From NCBI GenBank assembly GCA_964428345.1, contig CAYRYD010000009.1, positions 69,072 to 133,071 of the forward strand: a DNA stretch of 64,000 bases, in the 5' to 3' direction. The notes beneath the pieces were generated by a model. That model saw only the letters and a list, made by a program, of their open reading frames with translations, was not told the origin of the DNA and made no database searches. Every line of letters starts with the position of its first letter. Positions within the stretch are counted from its first letter, which is position 1. Position numbers and translations under genes: made by a program. This document shows positions 8,265 to 17,507 of the stretch, piece by piece. Source of the DNA: JABDMH01 sp964428345 (GTDB taxonomy: Bacteria > Bacteroidota > Bacteroidia > Chitinophagales > Saprospiraceae).

Positions 8265-9806
8265 ATGAAAGTCCTTTCGACCCTGATTGTACTGGTTTTT
8301 ATGATCTGGAATGTATCCGGTCAGTCAGCATACCAGATGGGGCTGATCCTGGATGATGATGATTATCTCAATCTGCCTCATTCAGCGGATAATCTCACAG
8401 TCAGCAGTGGTCAGAAATCCATTCCCCTAAAGGTGGATCTGACCCCGTATTGTCCGGAGGTCAGGCATCAGGGCGATATTTCATCGTGCGTCGGTTGGGC
8501 TGCCGGTTATGGTGCCATGACGATTGAGAGAGCCATCAGGAATGGATGGAAAGACCGCCAGGAGATCACCCAAAATGCCAGTTCGGCATTATTTGTTTAT
8601 AATCAGTTGAGTGATGAGGATTGTGGTGCCATCCGGATGCCGGATGCCCTGCGTTTCATGCAGATGGAGGGTAATTGTCTGGCCCGGGATTTTGATTTTG
8701 ATGTAAATGCCTGTGATCTGAAGGCCAGCGAAAACCAGCTAAAAAAAGCAAGAGCCTATAAAATCGAAGAATTTATTCGCCTTTTTGAACCCAACGCAAA
8801 CGCGTCAGAAAAGATCAGGAACACCAAATTGGTCCTTGCTCAGAACAAACCGGTGGTCATTGGCATGAAGGTGCTCAACAATTTTTATGCGATCAAGTAC
8901 GGTGATGAAAGCTGGTTTCCGACGATTGGCGATCAGACCTATGCCGGCGGACATGCTATGGTAGTAGTGGGCTATGATGATGTCCGGTTCAATCCCGGAA
9001 GGGATGATATCCCGGCTGATATGAAGGGGGCCTTTTTGATCCTCAACAGCTGGGGGAAGGGCTGGGGTACAGACGGGTATATCTGGGTACGTTATGCGCA
9101 CTTTGGCGAGTATTGCCGCCATGCCTATGCGATGATGCTGCAGGGGGGTAAGCCAATCGACTTTGAACTCGATTCCCGCCCGGAGCCGGAGGAGGAGGAA
9201 ACGGATAGCCGGGACCTGCGATCACTGGCCGGATCGTTTGGCTTTAAGCTTTATACGGGACAATGGTTTAATAACAAGCCGCTTTTTCGCGAGCAGCCGG
9301 TCAGACTCGAAAACAATATTTATCTGCTGGATGAGTGCCGAGTGGGTGATCAGTTCCAGCTATACGTGACCAGCGAATACCTCAACGGTTACATCTATGT
9401 CTTCAGCATTGATGCAACAGGTAAGGCAGAAGTACATTTTCCAAAATCAGAGGAGTACAACATCAAGTTTGCAGATCAACGCGAATCCGCCCTGTTGATG
9501 GGCAGCGGTTCAACCCTGACCATTCCGTCGGAGGAAACAGCCCTGACCATCACCCATACTGGTGACGATCATCTGATTGTATTGTTTTCTGAAAGTAAAA
9601 TCAAACCCCGGTACATCGACTACCTGGGATCGCAGCTGATCAGCGCGAGTTCAGCCATTGATGAAAATCTCCCCCGGCTCATCCGGAAATACATGGTTCC
9701 CTTTGCCGATATAACCTATATCCGCGACAAAATGGGATTTAAAGTAGCCACCCGCAGCGATGGTCGGATTGTGCCCATCATCCTGAAAGTAAGGGTAGAC
9801 AGTTGA
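8265..9806 (+). CDS. Papain-like (C1 family) cysteine protease with C-terminal DUF4384-like domain
   Basis: 513 residues with an N-terminal signal peptide. The C1 peptidase domain spans about residues 55-290 and has all catalytic positions: Gln69 (H-Q-G), Cys75 (S-S-C-V-G-W), His230 (G-G-H-A) and Asn261 (L-N-S-W-G). An acidic linker (about 305-320) leads to a C-terminal beta-domain (about 325-450; F-Q-L-Y-V-T-S, then G-Y-I-Y-V-F-S-I-D) resembling DUF4384, a domain often attached to caspase and CHAT proteins. It is exported and should be active. Divergent from the ECF sigma operon and within 7 kb of the CHAT protease. The last codons and the stop lie inside a repeat element. Substrate unknown. 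Confidence 0.88.
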   Translation: MKVLSTLIVLVFMIWNVSGQSAYQMGLILDDDDYLNLPHSADNLTVSSGQKSIPLKVDLTPYCPEVRHQGDISSCVGWAAGYGAMTIERAIRNGWKDRQEITQNASSALFVYNQLSDEDCGAIRMPDALRFMQMEGNCLARDFDFDVNACDLKASENQLKKARAYKIEEFIRLFEPNANASEKIRNTKLVLAQNKPVVIGMKVLNNFYAIKYGDESWFPTIGDQTYAGGHAMVVVGYDDVRFNPGRDDIPADMKGAFLILNSWGKGWGTDGYIWVRYAHFGEYCRHAYAMMLQGGKPIDFELDSRPEPEEEETDSRDLRSLAGSFGFKLYTGQWFNNKPLFREQPVRLENNIYLLDECRVGDQFQLYVTSEYLNGYIYVFSIDATGKAEVHFPKSEEYNIKFADQRESALLMGSGSTLTIPSEETALTITHTGDDHLIVLFSESKIKPRYIDYLGSQLISASSAIDENLPRLIRKYMVPFADITYIRDKMGFKVATRSDGRIVPIILKVRVDS

Positions 9807-9886
9807 CAGTAGACAGTTCACAGTTGACAGTTTATTCACTGATAACTGTAAACTGTAAACTGATAACTGTAAACTGTAAACTGATC
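9798..9886. repeat. Short tandem/inverted repeat array (ACAGTT / AACTGT units)
   Basis: The stretch begins with units of the type GACAGTTGACAGT (9798-9833) and continues with two exact tandem copies of a 21-bp unit (9839-9859 and 9860-9880) built from CTGATAACTG and TAAACTGTAAA, plus the start of a third. The two halves are roughly reverse complementary (CAGTT versus AACTG), so the transcript could fold. It starts inside the 3' end of the papain gene, supplies its TGA stop (9804-9806), and ends next to the convergent lipoprotein gene. Too short and without spacers for CRISPR. Confidence 0.85.
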
Positions 9887-9887
9887 A

Positions 9888-10262
9888 TCACTCCTCTCCA
9901 ACATAGAGTACCGTGTCGACCTTCAGATTACGCAGGTCGAAACGGATGTCCATCGCTCCATACACCTGCTCACGGATCTCCGGATCGTATCCAAATCCAA
10001 CAAACCAATGGTTTCCCAGGGGAAAATCCTGGATGCATACCCGGCCTTTACTGTCAGATACTACGAAAGTGTCAAAATTTTTGGGAGGGTCAAAACCGGG
10101 AAAGACATCGGAATTATACCGGATATAAATCGTGATATCGGGTATGACCTTTTCGTGATGCTGGGTGGTAAAGCACAGGTGGGTGCGCAGTGCCTCTCCT
10201 TTGTTGCATGCCAAAGAAAAAGTCAGCAACAGGAGTAAGCTGAAACCGGCAAATTTGTTCAT
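9888..10262 (-). CDS. Small putative lipoprotein
   Basis: 124 residues with signal peptide and lipobox (L-L-T-F-S-L-A-C, Cys about residue 19). The mature domain of about 100 residues reads as a beta-sandwich (I-T-I-Y-I-R-Y, F-V-V-S-D-S-K-G-R-V-C-I), similar in style to carboxypeptidase-regulatory-like folds. No named family. It converges on the papain-like gene across the repeat array and is divergent from the alcohol dehydrogenase. Confidence 0.65.
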   Translation of the reverse strand: MNKFAGFSLLLLLTFSLACNKGEALRTHLCFTTQHHEKVIPDITIYIRYNSDVFPGFDPPKNFDTFVVSDSKGRVCIQDFPLGNHWFVGFGYDPEIREQVYGAMDIRFDLRNLKVDTVLYVGEE

Positions 10263-10346
10263 CGCATTTACAACGATTCAATAGGGAAAAAAGATCTGAA
10301 AAATTGTTGAATTTTGGTGTGATTAAGTGTTCAGAAAGATTCTTTG

Positions 10347-11411
10347 ATGGCACAATCCAGACTGATGCAAGCGGTTTATTATGAGGAGTTTGGCGCCAGG
10401 CCAATGGTCAAGGAGGTGCCAGTGCCCCGGATTGGAGCACAATCGGTTTTGCTGAAGGTGATGGCAACCGGTATTTGCCGGAGCGACTGGCATGGTTGGA
10501 TGGGACACGATCCGGACATCCGCCCGCCGCATGTGCCGGGTCATGAGTTTGCAGGCATCATTGTGGAGTTGGGACCGGAAGTCAGGAGCTGGAAAACCGG
10601 TCAGCGGGTGACCACTCCGTTTATTCAGGCCTGTGGCCGCTGTGATTACTGCCGGAACAATGATCAGCAGGTGTGTGAATTTCAGGAGCAGGCCGGTTTT
10701 ACCCATTGGGGATCGTTTGCCGAATATGTCGAAGTAAAGCATGCTGACACCAACCTGGTTGAGTTACCCTCCGATATGTCCTTCGAACAGGCGGCGGTGC
10801 TGGGTTGCCGTTTTGGTACGGCTTACCGGGCTCTGGTTGATCAGGCCGGTCTCCGGGCAGGTGATTACCTGGCTGTCGCTGGTTGTGGCGGGGTGGGTTT
10901 ATCGGCCATTCTGATCGCCCGGGCTATGAAGCTTGGGGTGGCGGCGATTGATGTCAATCCGCAGGCTCTGCAACGAGCTGCCACCTGCGGTGCCGGATTA
11001 TTGCTCGATGCCTCCGATCCGGAACTGGTAGAACAACTTTGGCAATGGTCTGGCCGGGGTGTCGCTGCTTTTGTGGATGCCGTTGGCAGCAGCCAACTTA
11101 CAGAAAAGGGATTGAGGGCCCTGCGACGGCGGGGAAAATACGTCCAGGTAGGATTGGTGCCCGATCCCTTGGGTAAACCCTGCATTTCCCTGGAAAGAGT
11201 GGTAGCCCATGAACTGGAACTGATTGGCAGTCATGGTATTCAGGCCTGGAAATACCGGGAGATGCTGGATTTTATCCGGACTGCCGGTATCGATCTGGAC
11301 CTGATGATGGAGAGGGTCTGCCATTTGGAAGAGAGTATAGAGATCCTGACCAGCCTGTCCGCCAACCAGCATATTGGTGTTACAGTCGTTCATCCACATA
11401 AGCGGATTTGA
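10347..11411 (+). CDS. Zinc-dependent alcohol dehydrogenase (MDR superfamily)
   Basis: About 354 residues; ATG at 10347 chosen, a second ATG at 10365 is equally possible. Catalytic-zinc motif G-I-C-R-S-D-W-H-G and G-H-E-F-A-G are present. Structural-zinc cysteines appear in C-G-R-C-D-Y-C and a fourth Cys in V-C-E. The Rossmann segment V-A-G-C-G-G-V-G-L-S lies near residue 170. Oxidises an alcohol or reduces an aldehyde with NAD(P)H in the cytoplasm. Monocistronic by appearance, with no neighbour that suggests a substrate. Confidence 0.9.
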   Translation: MAQSRLMQAVYYEEFGARPMVKEVPVPRIGAQSVLLKVMATGICRSDWHGWMGHDPDIRPPHVPGHEFAGIIVELGPEVRSWKTGQRVTTPFIQACGRCDYCRNNDQQVCEFQEQAGFTHWGSFAEYVEVKHADTNLVELPSDMSFEQAAVLGCRFGTAYRALVDQAGLRAGDYLAVAGCGGVGLSAILIARAMKLGVAAIDVNPQALQRAATCGAGLLLDASDPELVEQLWQWSGRGVAAFVDAVGSSQLTEKGLRALRRRGKYVQVGLVPDPLGKPCISLERVVAHELELIGSHGIQAWKYREMLDFIRTAGIDLDLMMERVCHLEESIEILTSLSANQHIGVTVVHPHKRI

Positions 11412-11576
11412 TCGTCCTGCCGGTCGCAATGAAGAACTGATATTCAAACAATTAGCAAGATTTTTACCTTTTTAGGGGGATTTTTTACCATTCATCCGCT
11501 TGTAGAGCAATTTCCCGGTCTTAAATCCAACTAATTTGGAATAGTTTAATATCTTTAACTATCCAAACAACTACCT

Positions 11577-13376
11577 ATGACCAATAGAAAGATAACTTCT
11601 GCAGTTTCCGTTATTGCTGGTTTGATCGTTTGCCTGGGATTGTCTGCCTGGTTTTTGCCCCCGGTATCACCGGTAGGTGAGTTTCAGGATATTATGTATA
11701 ATGAAATCATCAGGGATAGTACTAATAGTGCGATTTCGAATTTGGATTCCGCTCAGTATGCATCTTGTATTGGAGCCCAGGGAAATTTTGCCGCGGGAGA
11801 TAAGCTTTATCGCTTAACTGTGAGTGATACAGCCGATTTGAGTTTTGAATTAAGTACCGAGGCCGATCTTCATCTCTTTGTATTATCCAATGTCTATGTA
11901 GACAGTTTGCAGAGTAATTGCCCCGATACTTGTATTGAAAATAGAATGGGTACCGGAAAGATCGACCTTACACTGGCACCCGGTATCTATTGGGTGGCTG
12001 TCGATGGAGAGGTATCAAGCCAGGGCACGGTCGTTGGGGAAGGCAGTTTTACCCTGGCGGTTCGTAATGATGACCACTACGAGCCGATCGAATGCGGGGA
12101 AGTCATCACATCCACAACTGTTGGACGGTTGAGTAATTATGGAAATAATGGGTACGATGCGATTCAAGAGTTTTGTGGAATTGATACTCCTTATGTAGCC
12201 GGTGATCGTGTCTATCGGTTTGATGTTACCATGGCAGGAGATTATCTGATTGTTCTGGAAAAACTAGACAATCCTGATCTACGCGTGTTTTTACTCCAAC
12301 GTATTGACATATTTGGTGGGCAGGTTGTGGTCTGTGTAGGAGCTAGTGAGATCAATGGGAATACTGAGGAATTCAGCGGGCATATGGGATTAGGTGAATA
12401 TTTGATAGTTATTGATGGTTTGGATACAGCTGATGTTGGTGGTTTCCGGCTTTCCATCGCCTGTCCCGACGACTATGCCGATATTGCCTGCGGTGAACTG
12501 GTGATGGGCAATACCGCCACCCGGGTGAATTACCGGTCGGAGTATGACTGCAATACAGAAGCTATATACGGAGGCGGTGACCGGACCTATCGGTTCGAAC
12601 TGGCTAATGACGATGACGTGACCATCAACCTGACCCCGGTAGCAGGTGATGATCTGGACCTGATCCTGATGACCGACTCGTTTACCTGCATCGCCATCAG
12701 CGATACCTCTGCCGGTGGAAAAGAAACCATGCAGCAGATGCTGACTGCCGGCGTCTATTACATCATTGTGGACGGAGCAACCATCAACGACACTTCTGCA
12801 CAGGGGCCTTATATGCTGGAGGTCAAGTGTGCTTCCCTGCCGGTAGAATTGGTGAGTTTCCGGGGTAATGAGATCGAAGACGGTATCCTCCTTGATTGGG
12901 AAACGGCTTCCGAGGTAGGATTTGAAGGTTTTTACCTGCAGAAGAGCCAGACCGCCGAAACCTGGGATAATCTTAACTGGCAGGCCGGTAAAGGATCACC
13001 GACTACGCCCGCAAAATACAGCTATGTGGATGGCCAGCCGTACCAGGGTACGAATTTCTTCCGTCTGAAAGCGGTCGACTTCGACGGGACGATCAACTAT
13101 TCGGGTATCATTCAGGTCAACTACAAAAAGGGAGTAGCCCGTCCCGAATTCAAGGCTTATCCAACCCTGGCCACCGACTGGATTACCGTAGAAGGTTATG
13201 AGGAAGGGCGGACAATCCGTTATGAGATCCGTACGGTTTTGGGTCAGCTGCTCCAGAGTGGCCGGATCAATGGAAACAACCAGAATATTGAGATTTCCGG
13301 TCTGCCTACGGGGATGTTTTATCTGACCCTCAACGACGGAAGCCGGTACAAGACCATTCCGGTTCGTAAGAATTAA
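11577..13376 (+). CDS. Secreted T9SS cargo protein with three pre-peptidase-like beta domains
   Basis: 599 residues with an N-terminal signal/hydrophobic segment. Three similar domains follow (about residues 55-165, 170-300, 300-420), each starting with a Cys-G motif (A-S-C-I-G, I-E-C-G-E, I-A-C-G-E) and containing R-x-Y-R-F/L strands, as in bacterial pre-peptidase C-terminal domains. Residues about 425-520 are the E-L-V-S-F-x-G ... W-x-T-A-S-E domain common in Bacteroidota surface proteins. The last 75 residues are a T9SS type A sorting domain (A-Y-P-T ... G-L-P-T-G-M-F-Y-L). Exported through T9SS and anchored or released at the surface. No catalytic domain seen. Confidence 0.85.
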   Translation: MTNRKITSAVSVIAGLIVCLGLSAWFLPPVSPVGEFQDIMYNEIIRDSTNSAISNLDSAQYASCIGAQGNFAAGDKLYRLTVSDTADLSFELSTEADLHLFVLSNVYVDSLQSNCPDTCIENRMGTGKIDLTLAPGIYWVAVDGEVSSQGTVVGEGSFTLAVRNDDHYEPIECGEVITSTTVGRLSNYGNNGYDAIQEFCGIDTPYVAGDRVYRFDVTMAGDYLIVLEKLDNPDLRVFLLQRIDIFGGQVVVCVGASEINGNTEEFSGHMGLGEYLIVIDGLDTADVGGFRLSIACPDDYADIACGELVMGNTATRVNYRSEYDCNTEAIYGGGDRTYRFELANDDDVTINLTPVAGDDLDLILMTDSFTCIAISDTSAGGKETMQQMLTAGVYYIIVDGATINDTSAQGPYMLEVKCASLPVELVSFRGNEIEDGILLDWETASEVGFEGFYLQKSQTAETWDNLNWQAGKGSPTTPAKYSYVDGQPYQGTNFFRLKAVDFDGTINYSGIIQVNYKKGVARPEFKAYPTLATDWITVEGYEEGRTIRYEIRTVLGQLLQSGRINGNNQNIEISGLPTGMFYLTLNDGSRYKTIPVRKN

Positions 13377-13387
13377 ACGATCCATGG

Positions 13388-13410
13388 CCTGACTCCCAAT
13401 TTTTGTCAGG
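13388..13410 (+). terminator. Weak hairpin after the T9SS cargo gene
   Basis: CCTGAC and GTCAGG arms of 6 bp enclose an 11-nt loop containing TTTTT, 11 nt after the stop codon. Weak terminator candidate; Bacteroidota terminators are poorly predicted by eye. Confidence 0.3.
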
Positions 13411-13596
13411 TTGACGCAAAAGATTCAAGCAGGGTTTTTACCGGTTTTTGCTGACGTGAAGCAGATTGGTAGAAACCCATTCTTTTTACATAAAATTCTT
13501 CTTTTGAGGATCACTCATCCCAGTGACATTTCCTGTTGCCTTTATATCGTCCTGGTAGTTCGAGGTCCCGGACCCATTACGGTCAATGTGGAAAGA

Positions 13597-14538
13597 TCAT
13601 TGTTGGAGGCAAAGAAGGATAGGTGCTCTCTCCGGAAAATCAGTGTCGGTGAGTTGAGTTAGTTTCTGGTTAGTCATGTTCAACAGATAGATATCGCTAT
13701 TGAATGACTGGTCACGGGATCCATCAAAGACCAGAAGATCTCCTTTGGGAGACCAGCTGTGCCAACCCTGGTTTCCTGCTTCTTTGGTGACCTGCAGATT
13801 TTGGGTGCCATCCATATGGATCGAGAAAATGTGGTACCGGTCATTTCTCCTGCTGGTGTAAGAGATCGTGCTGTTGCCCGGAACCCACCGGGGTGGTCCG
13901 GCGTGATAGTAATCAGGACCGGGATCTTTCAGGTTGGCCGGATAATGGGTAAGCTGTCGTTGATTTGCACCCAGTTCATCGGTGATCCAGAGTTCATCCG
14001 TGCCGCTTCGGTCGGAGCGGAAGACGATCCAGTGACCATCCGGACTAAAGGCTGGATCGCTGATCCTATATTGGTTGGTCCGGAGCACTTCCCGGATCTC
14101 ATAACCCGTAGTGTCAATGATGATGATGGACCGGAAATCAGCTGACAGACTGCAGATGATCAGTTCGCTGCCATCATACCTGGAGTCCAGCCAGGAGTCG
14201 GCGATCCTGTGGTTACCCAGTTTTTGCAACTGCCGTTTTTTCCAGTCACACTGATATAAAAAGTATAAACCGGGTGTAGTGTCCCGGTCAGAGATAAAAT
14301 ACAAATGATTTTTCCACCCGTGGCACAACCAGTCAACTCCGGGGTGGCTGGTGAGGTTTTCCTGATTTTGACCGTCGACATCCATGAGATAGATCTCATA
14401 ATTGACAGTATCTTGCTCCGGCAACAGTACGTTATAGGCTATCTTCATCCCGGGATTATCCGGTATCTGACCATCAGGCCTTACACACGAACACAGTAAA
14501 AAGAGAGGAAGACTTCCAATTAAAGGGTTAAGCCTCAT
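13597..14538 (-). CDS. TolB/PD40-type beta-propeller lipoprotein
   Basis: About 313 residues from ATG 14538; the frame extends eight codons further to a TTG. The start gives a signal peptide with lipobox (L-F-L-L-C-S-C). The mature protein has repeated WD40-like PD40 blades: F-S-P-D-G-H-W-I-V-F-R-S-D-R-S-G near residue 175, Y-T-S-R-R-N-D-R-Y near 235, W-S-P-K-G-D-L-L-V-F near 275. Each repeat carries I-Y-L-M-D or I-F-S-I-H-M-D-G strands. Probably a periplasm-facing binding protein. Convergent with the T9SS cargo gene. Confidence 0.82.
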   Translation of the reverse strand: MRLNPLIGSLPLFLLCSCVRPDGQIPDNPGMKIAYNVLLPEQDTVNYEIYLMDVDGQNQENLTSHPGVDWLCHGWKNHLYFISDRDTTPGLYFLYQCDWKKRQLQKLGNHRIADSWLDSRYDGSELIICSLSADFRSIIIIDTTGYEIREVLRTNQYRISDPAFSPDGHWIVFRSDRSGTDELWITDELGANQRQLTHYPANLKDPGPDYYHAGPPRWVPGNSTISYTSRRNDRYHIFSIHMDGTQNLQVTKEAGNQGWHSWSPKGDLLVFDGSRDQSFNSDIYLLNMTNQKLTQLTDTDFPERAPILLCLQQ

Positions 14539-14754
14539 AGCACATCTAAACGGTGCTGGCAAGGTAACTAAAAAACCACTATTCTTATTCAGAAGAGGCG
14601 GTAAATTGGTCAGGTCCGTTCAGGGGCACAGTTCGGTAATCATCAGACTCCCTTTTGAGAGGAGTTACTCCATTTAAGTACAAGCCAATTTTCTGTTTTT
14701 CCGGAACCAAAAAGGCCGGTTACCCATCAATTACGATATCTTCGATCGCCCGGT

Positions 14755-15492
14755 TTAAATGGTATGTCTGACCACCAGGTGGAAGATAAAGGAGCGAAGC
14801 GGCCGGGTAGCATCCTTAACATATTGGTCTTCCATCATTATGTGCGCTTCCAGGTTTACATACTGGTAGGTTCGGAAGCCGGCAAAAGCTGCAGCCCGGT
14901 TCATGGACAGAAACGGGTCGTTGGCACCGGAAAAGTTTTTGAACATCTCATCGTAAATTCCGAAATAGAAAGGGCCATTGGTCGGAAAATGCAGACCGAA
15001 ACGGTAACGCAGCCGGGTACGGTAATCGTCGCCGGAATCAACTGCCTGCCGGATCTGTTCTTCTACCCGGAGATCGTGAAACATAATACTGCTTCCAAAA
15101 TCTTTGGAGTAGTTGATTTCCTGCACAAATCGCAATTCCTGGGTCAGGCTGGGCCGGTCGTAGTACCAGAATAATCCCATACCAGCGCCTATTTTCAGGT
15201 TTTCGGTAAGTTGGTATTTAAATACACTTCGCACATGCAATCGCTTGTCGCGCACATTCGTGTGGAAGATGTGACCAAAATCGGAATCAATAAACATCCT
15301 GTCCTTAAACTCGAAGGAATTTTGATATTGAAGCCACAGTTTATTGGAGCTTTCCGCTCTGGAAGCAGACTCTGCGTAAAGTGAACCTCCCACTAAGGTT
15401 TGAGCATAAAGTTGGTACGATTGGCTAGCGGTAAGCATGATGGCACATATAAATACATATATGCCAAACGGACGTTGGGTTATAACGGGCAT
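14755..15492 (-). CDS. DUF2490-like outer-membrane barrel protein
   Basis: 245 residues, signal peptide (residues 1-31, ending L-Y-A-Q). The mature sequence alternates aromatic strands (L-W-L-Q-Y-Q-N-S-F, F-W-Y-Y-D-R-P, Y-R-T-R-L-R-Y-R-F-G-L) and ends in F-H-L-V-V-R-H-T-I, as in the DUF2490 family of outer-membrane barrels found mostly in Bacteroidota. Function unknown. Monocistronic by appearance. Confidence 0.75.
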   Translation of the reverse strand: MPVITQRPFGIYVFICAIMLTASQSYQLYAQTLVGGSLYAESASRAESSNKLWLQYQNSFEFKDRMFIDSDFGHIFHTNVRDKRLHVRSVFKYQLTENLKIGAGMGLFWYYDRPSLTQELRFVQEINYSKDFGSSIMFHDLRVEEQIRQAVDSGDDYRTRLRYRFGLHFPTNGPFYFGIYDEMFKNFSGANDPFLSMNRAAAFAGFRTYQYVNLEAHIMMEDQYVKDATRPLRSFIFHLVVRHTI

Positions 15493-15970
15493 CAGATCGG
15501 GTATTTAAGTGTAAAAAGGTTTTCTGTAACAATAACTCTTAACCAAGTTAAGGGAATTGTTTTCAACAAACAAATGGTGAACGTATCTTTTGGTCCGTAC
15601 AGTATGTATTTTCCCTCCCTGTGATACCAGGATTCAGGTGGCTGTCCCAGGTGAATCCAAATGGTTTTTCCCCTTTCTGAAAGGCGTTTGTTACCCAATC
15701 GAAGCCGCTCGGTTTTCGGGGTTGGCATGACATGAGGTTCAGATGTAATGTAAAAGTTGTTGACCCGGATTTGGTTAGCATTCATATGTTTTTTGGCTTG
15801 CATGGATTACCTAACCTATTATCTGATTTATCCTCAATGCGTGTAGTATTAATGTTTTCATGTGAACATACCTGGCTTCAGGCAATTGATATTACAGGAA
15901 AAAAAATGTTTGTCCGGTGAAAAAATTTCTCCGATTTTGTGCGGAAGAGGCTAATCACTATCTTAACATC
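15493..15970. other. Intergenic region without convincing gene
   Basis: About 480 bp between divergent genes. Small frames exist on the minus strand (15492-15803 and 15563-15781) and plus strand (15732-15920), but none has a recognisable domain, signal peptide or neighbour-like codon pattern. Probably holds divergent promoters and possibly decayed sequence. Confidence 0.4.
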
Positions 15971-16525
15971 ATGAGTAAGAAAATAATGATTGTGACCGGT
16001 GACGCCGGGGAGAGCTATGAGACATTATACGCCAAACACCGTTTTGAAGAGGAGGGCTACGAAGCACATATCGTAGCTCCTACCCGGAAACGGCTTAACC
16101 TGGTCATTCATGACTTTGAACCGGGTTGGGATACCTACAAGGAATCTCCCGGATATAAACTCACATCAGATCGATCGCTGGATGAAGTCAGCTCAGGTGA
16201 CTATGATGCCATCCTGTTGCTGGGAGGAAGGGCACCCGAATATCTCCGGCACCACCAGGGACTGGTCCGGTTGGTCCGGGAGTTTAATGAAGCCGGAAAG
16301 TGGATTTTCTCAATTTGTCATGGCATTCAGATCCTGTTGGCAGCTGGTTTGGGAAAAGGGAGGAACCTCACCTGTTATGAACATATACGATACGAAGTGG
16401 AGTCAAATGGGGGTGTTTTTTGCGGCGACAAGGAAGCAATCCGGGATGATAATATTGTTTCAGCCCAGACCTGGCAGTCACATCCGGATTTCTACCGGGA
16501 GGTCTTTAAATGCCTGGCCGGCTGA
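15971..16525 (+). CDS. DJ-1/PfpI family protein
   Basis: About 184 residues from ATG 15971; the open frame extends 18 codons upstream to a GTG, but M-S-K-K-I-M-I-V is the normal family start. The nucleophile elbow S-I-C-H-G gives Cys116 and His117, and G-G-R-A-P-E-Y-L-R (about 85-93) is the conserved PfpI-type loop. Family members include glutathione-independent glyoxalases, chaperones and proteases; the exact activity cannot be told. Cytoplasmic, no operon partner. Confidence 0.85.
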   Translation: MSKKIMIVTGDAGESYETLYAKHRFEEEGYEAHIVAPTRKRLNLVIHDFEPGWDTYKESPGYKLTSDRSLDEVSSGDYDAILLLGGRAPEYLRHHQGLVRLVREFNEAGKWIFSICHGIQILLAAGLGKGRNLTCYEHIRYEVESNGGVFCGDKEAIRDDNIVSAQTWQSHPDFYREVFKCLAG

Positions 16526-16682
16526 AGGCCTCTAGCTGATGGATATAAAGTAGGGCTTAACGGTGATGGTGTGATTCCTGAGATATTCATTTTGTGACTT
16601 TCACGGCTGGTCTCTAAAGAGAGGGACACAACTTATCTGTGAAACGTTATGCTAGTATTCGATCACACCGATCCTGATTCCA

Positions 16683-17282
16683 ATGAAAAGCTCTTTACTC
16701 TTTATCTTCTTTTATCCGCTGATTACCATTACAGCATTTGGTCAACGAGCCAGTCAGCGTAGTCCGGCTTATAAACCTGCAGAAATCCATAGAATGCCGG
16801 TGGTCTTGATCGACCTTCAGGAGAAATCATATCCGCGAGCTTATCTGCAAAAAGTAACAACCACCTCAGTTATGATCATAAAAAAGACCATGCACGAGCG
16901 AACTTTGCAACCCATGTACTTCACCGGAGAAATTGCTCTTGATCAAATCGAATCGATTACCCTGGTCTCGAGAAAACGAAAGTGGCGTACAAACCTGATT
17001 GGTGCTGCGGTTGGTGGGACTGCCGGATATTTCATTGGCCGGCAATTCAAACCGGAACCCCTGAGCCAGGCCAACATTGAGCTACTCAATCAACCCCCGC
17101 GCAATGGATTTATTGAACCTATTCTCGGCAGCCTTATTGGATTAGGTGTGGGGATAGTAGTTGGGGATCTCTTTACTCCTCTCCGGATTGACAACGTAAG
17201 TCAGAATCCCAGGAAAGCAATAGCCAGTCTGAGTGAATATGCTCCTTCCCGGCGGTCAGTTAAAAACCGCAAAAGAAGATAA
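16683..17282 (+). CDS. Exported protein with glycine-rich hydrophobic segments
   Basis: 199 residues. Signal peptide of about 20 residues ending F-G-Q. Residues 35-95 form a small beta-domain. Two glycine-zipper-like hydrophobic segments follow, near 103-120 (L-I-G-A-A-V-G-G-T-A-G-Y) and 147-165 (L-G-S-L-I-G-L-G-V-G-I-V-V-G). The tail is strongly basic. No family recognised; the layout suggests a membrane-inserted or outer-membrane-associated protein. Confidence 0.65.
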   Translation: MKSSLLFIFFYPLITITAFGQRASQRSPAYKPAEIHRMPVVLIDLQEKSYPRAYLQKVTTTSVMIIKKTMHERTLQPMYFTGEIALDQIESITLVSRKRKWRTNLIGAAVGGTAGYFIGRQFKPEPLSQANIELLNQPPRNGFIEPILGSLIGLGVGIVVGDLFTPLRIDNVSQNPRKAIASLSEYAPSRRSVKNRKRR

Positions 17283-17323
17283 ACTATACAGAGAGTGTTT
17301 CCGGTGGCAGACATTCTGTGGCT

Positions 17324-17338
17324 CCGGTCTTTGACCGG
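17324..17338 (+). terminator. Small stable hairpin after 16683-17282
   Basis: CCGGTC-TTT-GACCGG, a perfect 6-bp stem with 3-nt loop, 41 nt after the stop codon and followed by an A/T-rich stretch. Candidate terminator. Confidence 0.3.
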
Positions 17339-17507
17339 ATTATGAAAATTCCGGTAAGCATCCGGACATCATCCGGCTCCAGGGGTTTCCCTCAGACCAG
17401 ATTAGGGTAACATGTTATCGGTAGATCTGATACTTTATCGGAGCAGGACAACGATCGGTTAATCCGGACGGAGTCCGGATCTATGGGCCTGCCACTATTG
17501 AAATGGA

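Noticed and set aside
9839..9885. CRISPR array
   Set aside because: Two directly adjoining 21-bp copies without spacers and no cas genes nearby.
15492..15803. 103-codon minus-strand frame and a second frame at 15563-15781
   Set aside because: Neither has a recognisable motif; overlapping in two frames suggests chance, and the first merely abuts the DUF2490 start.
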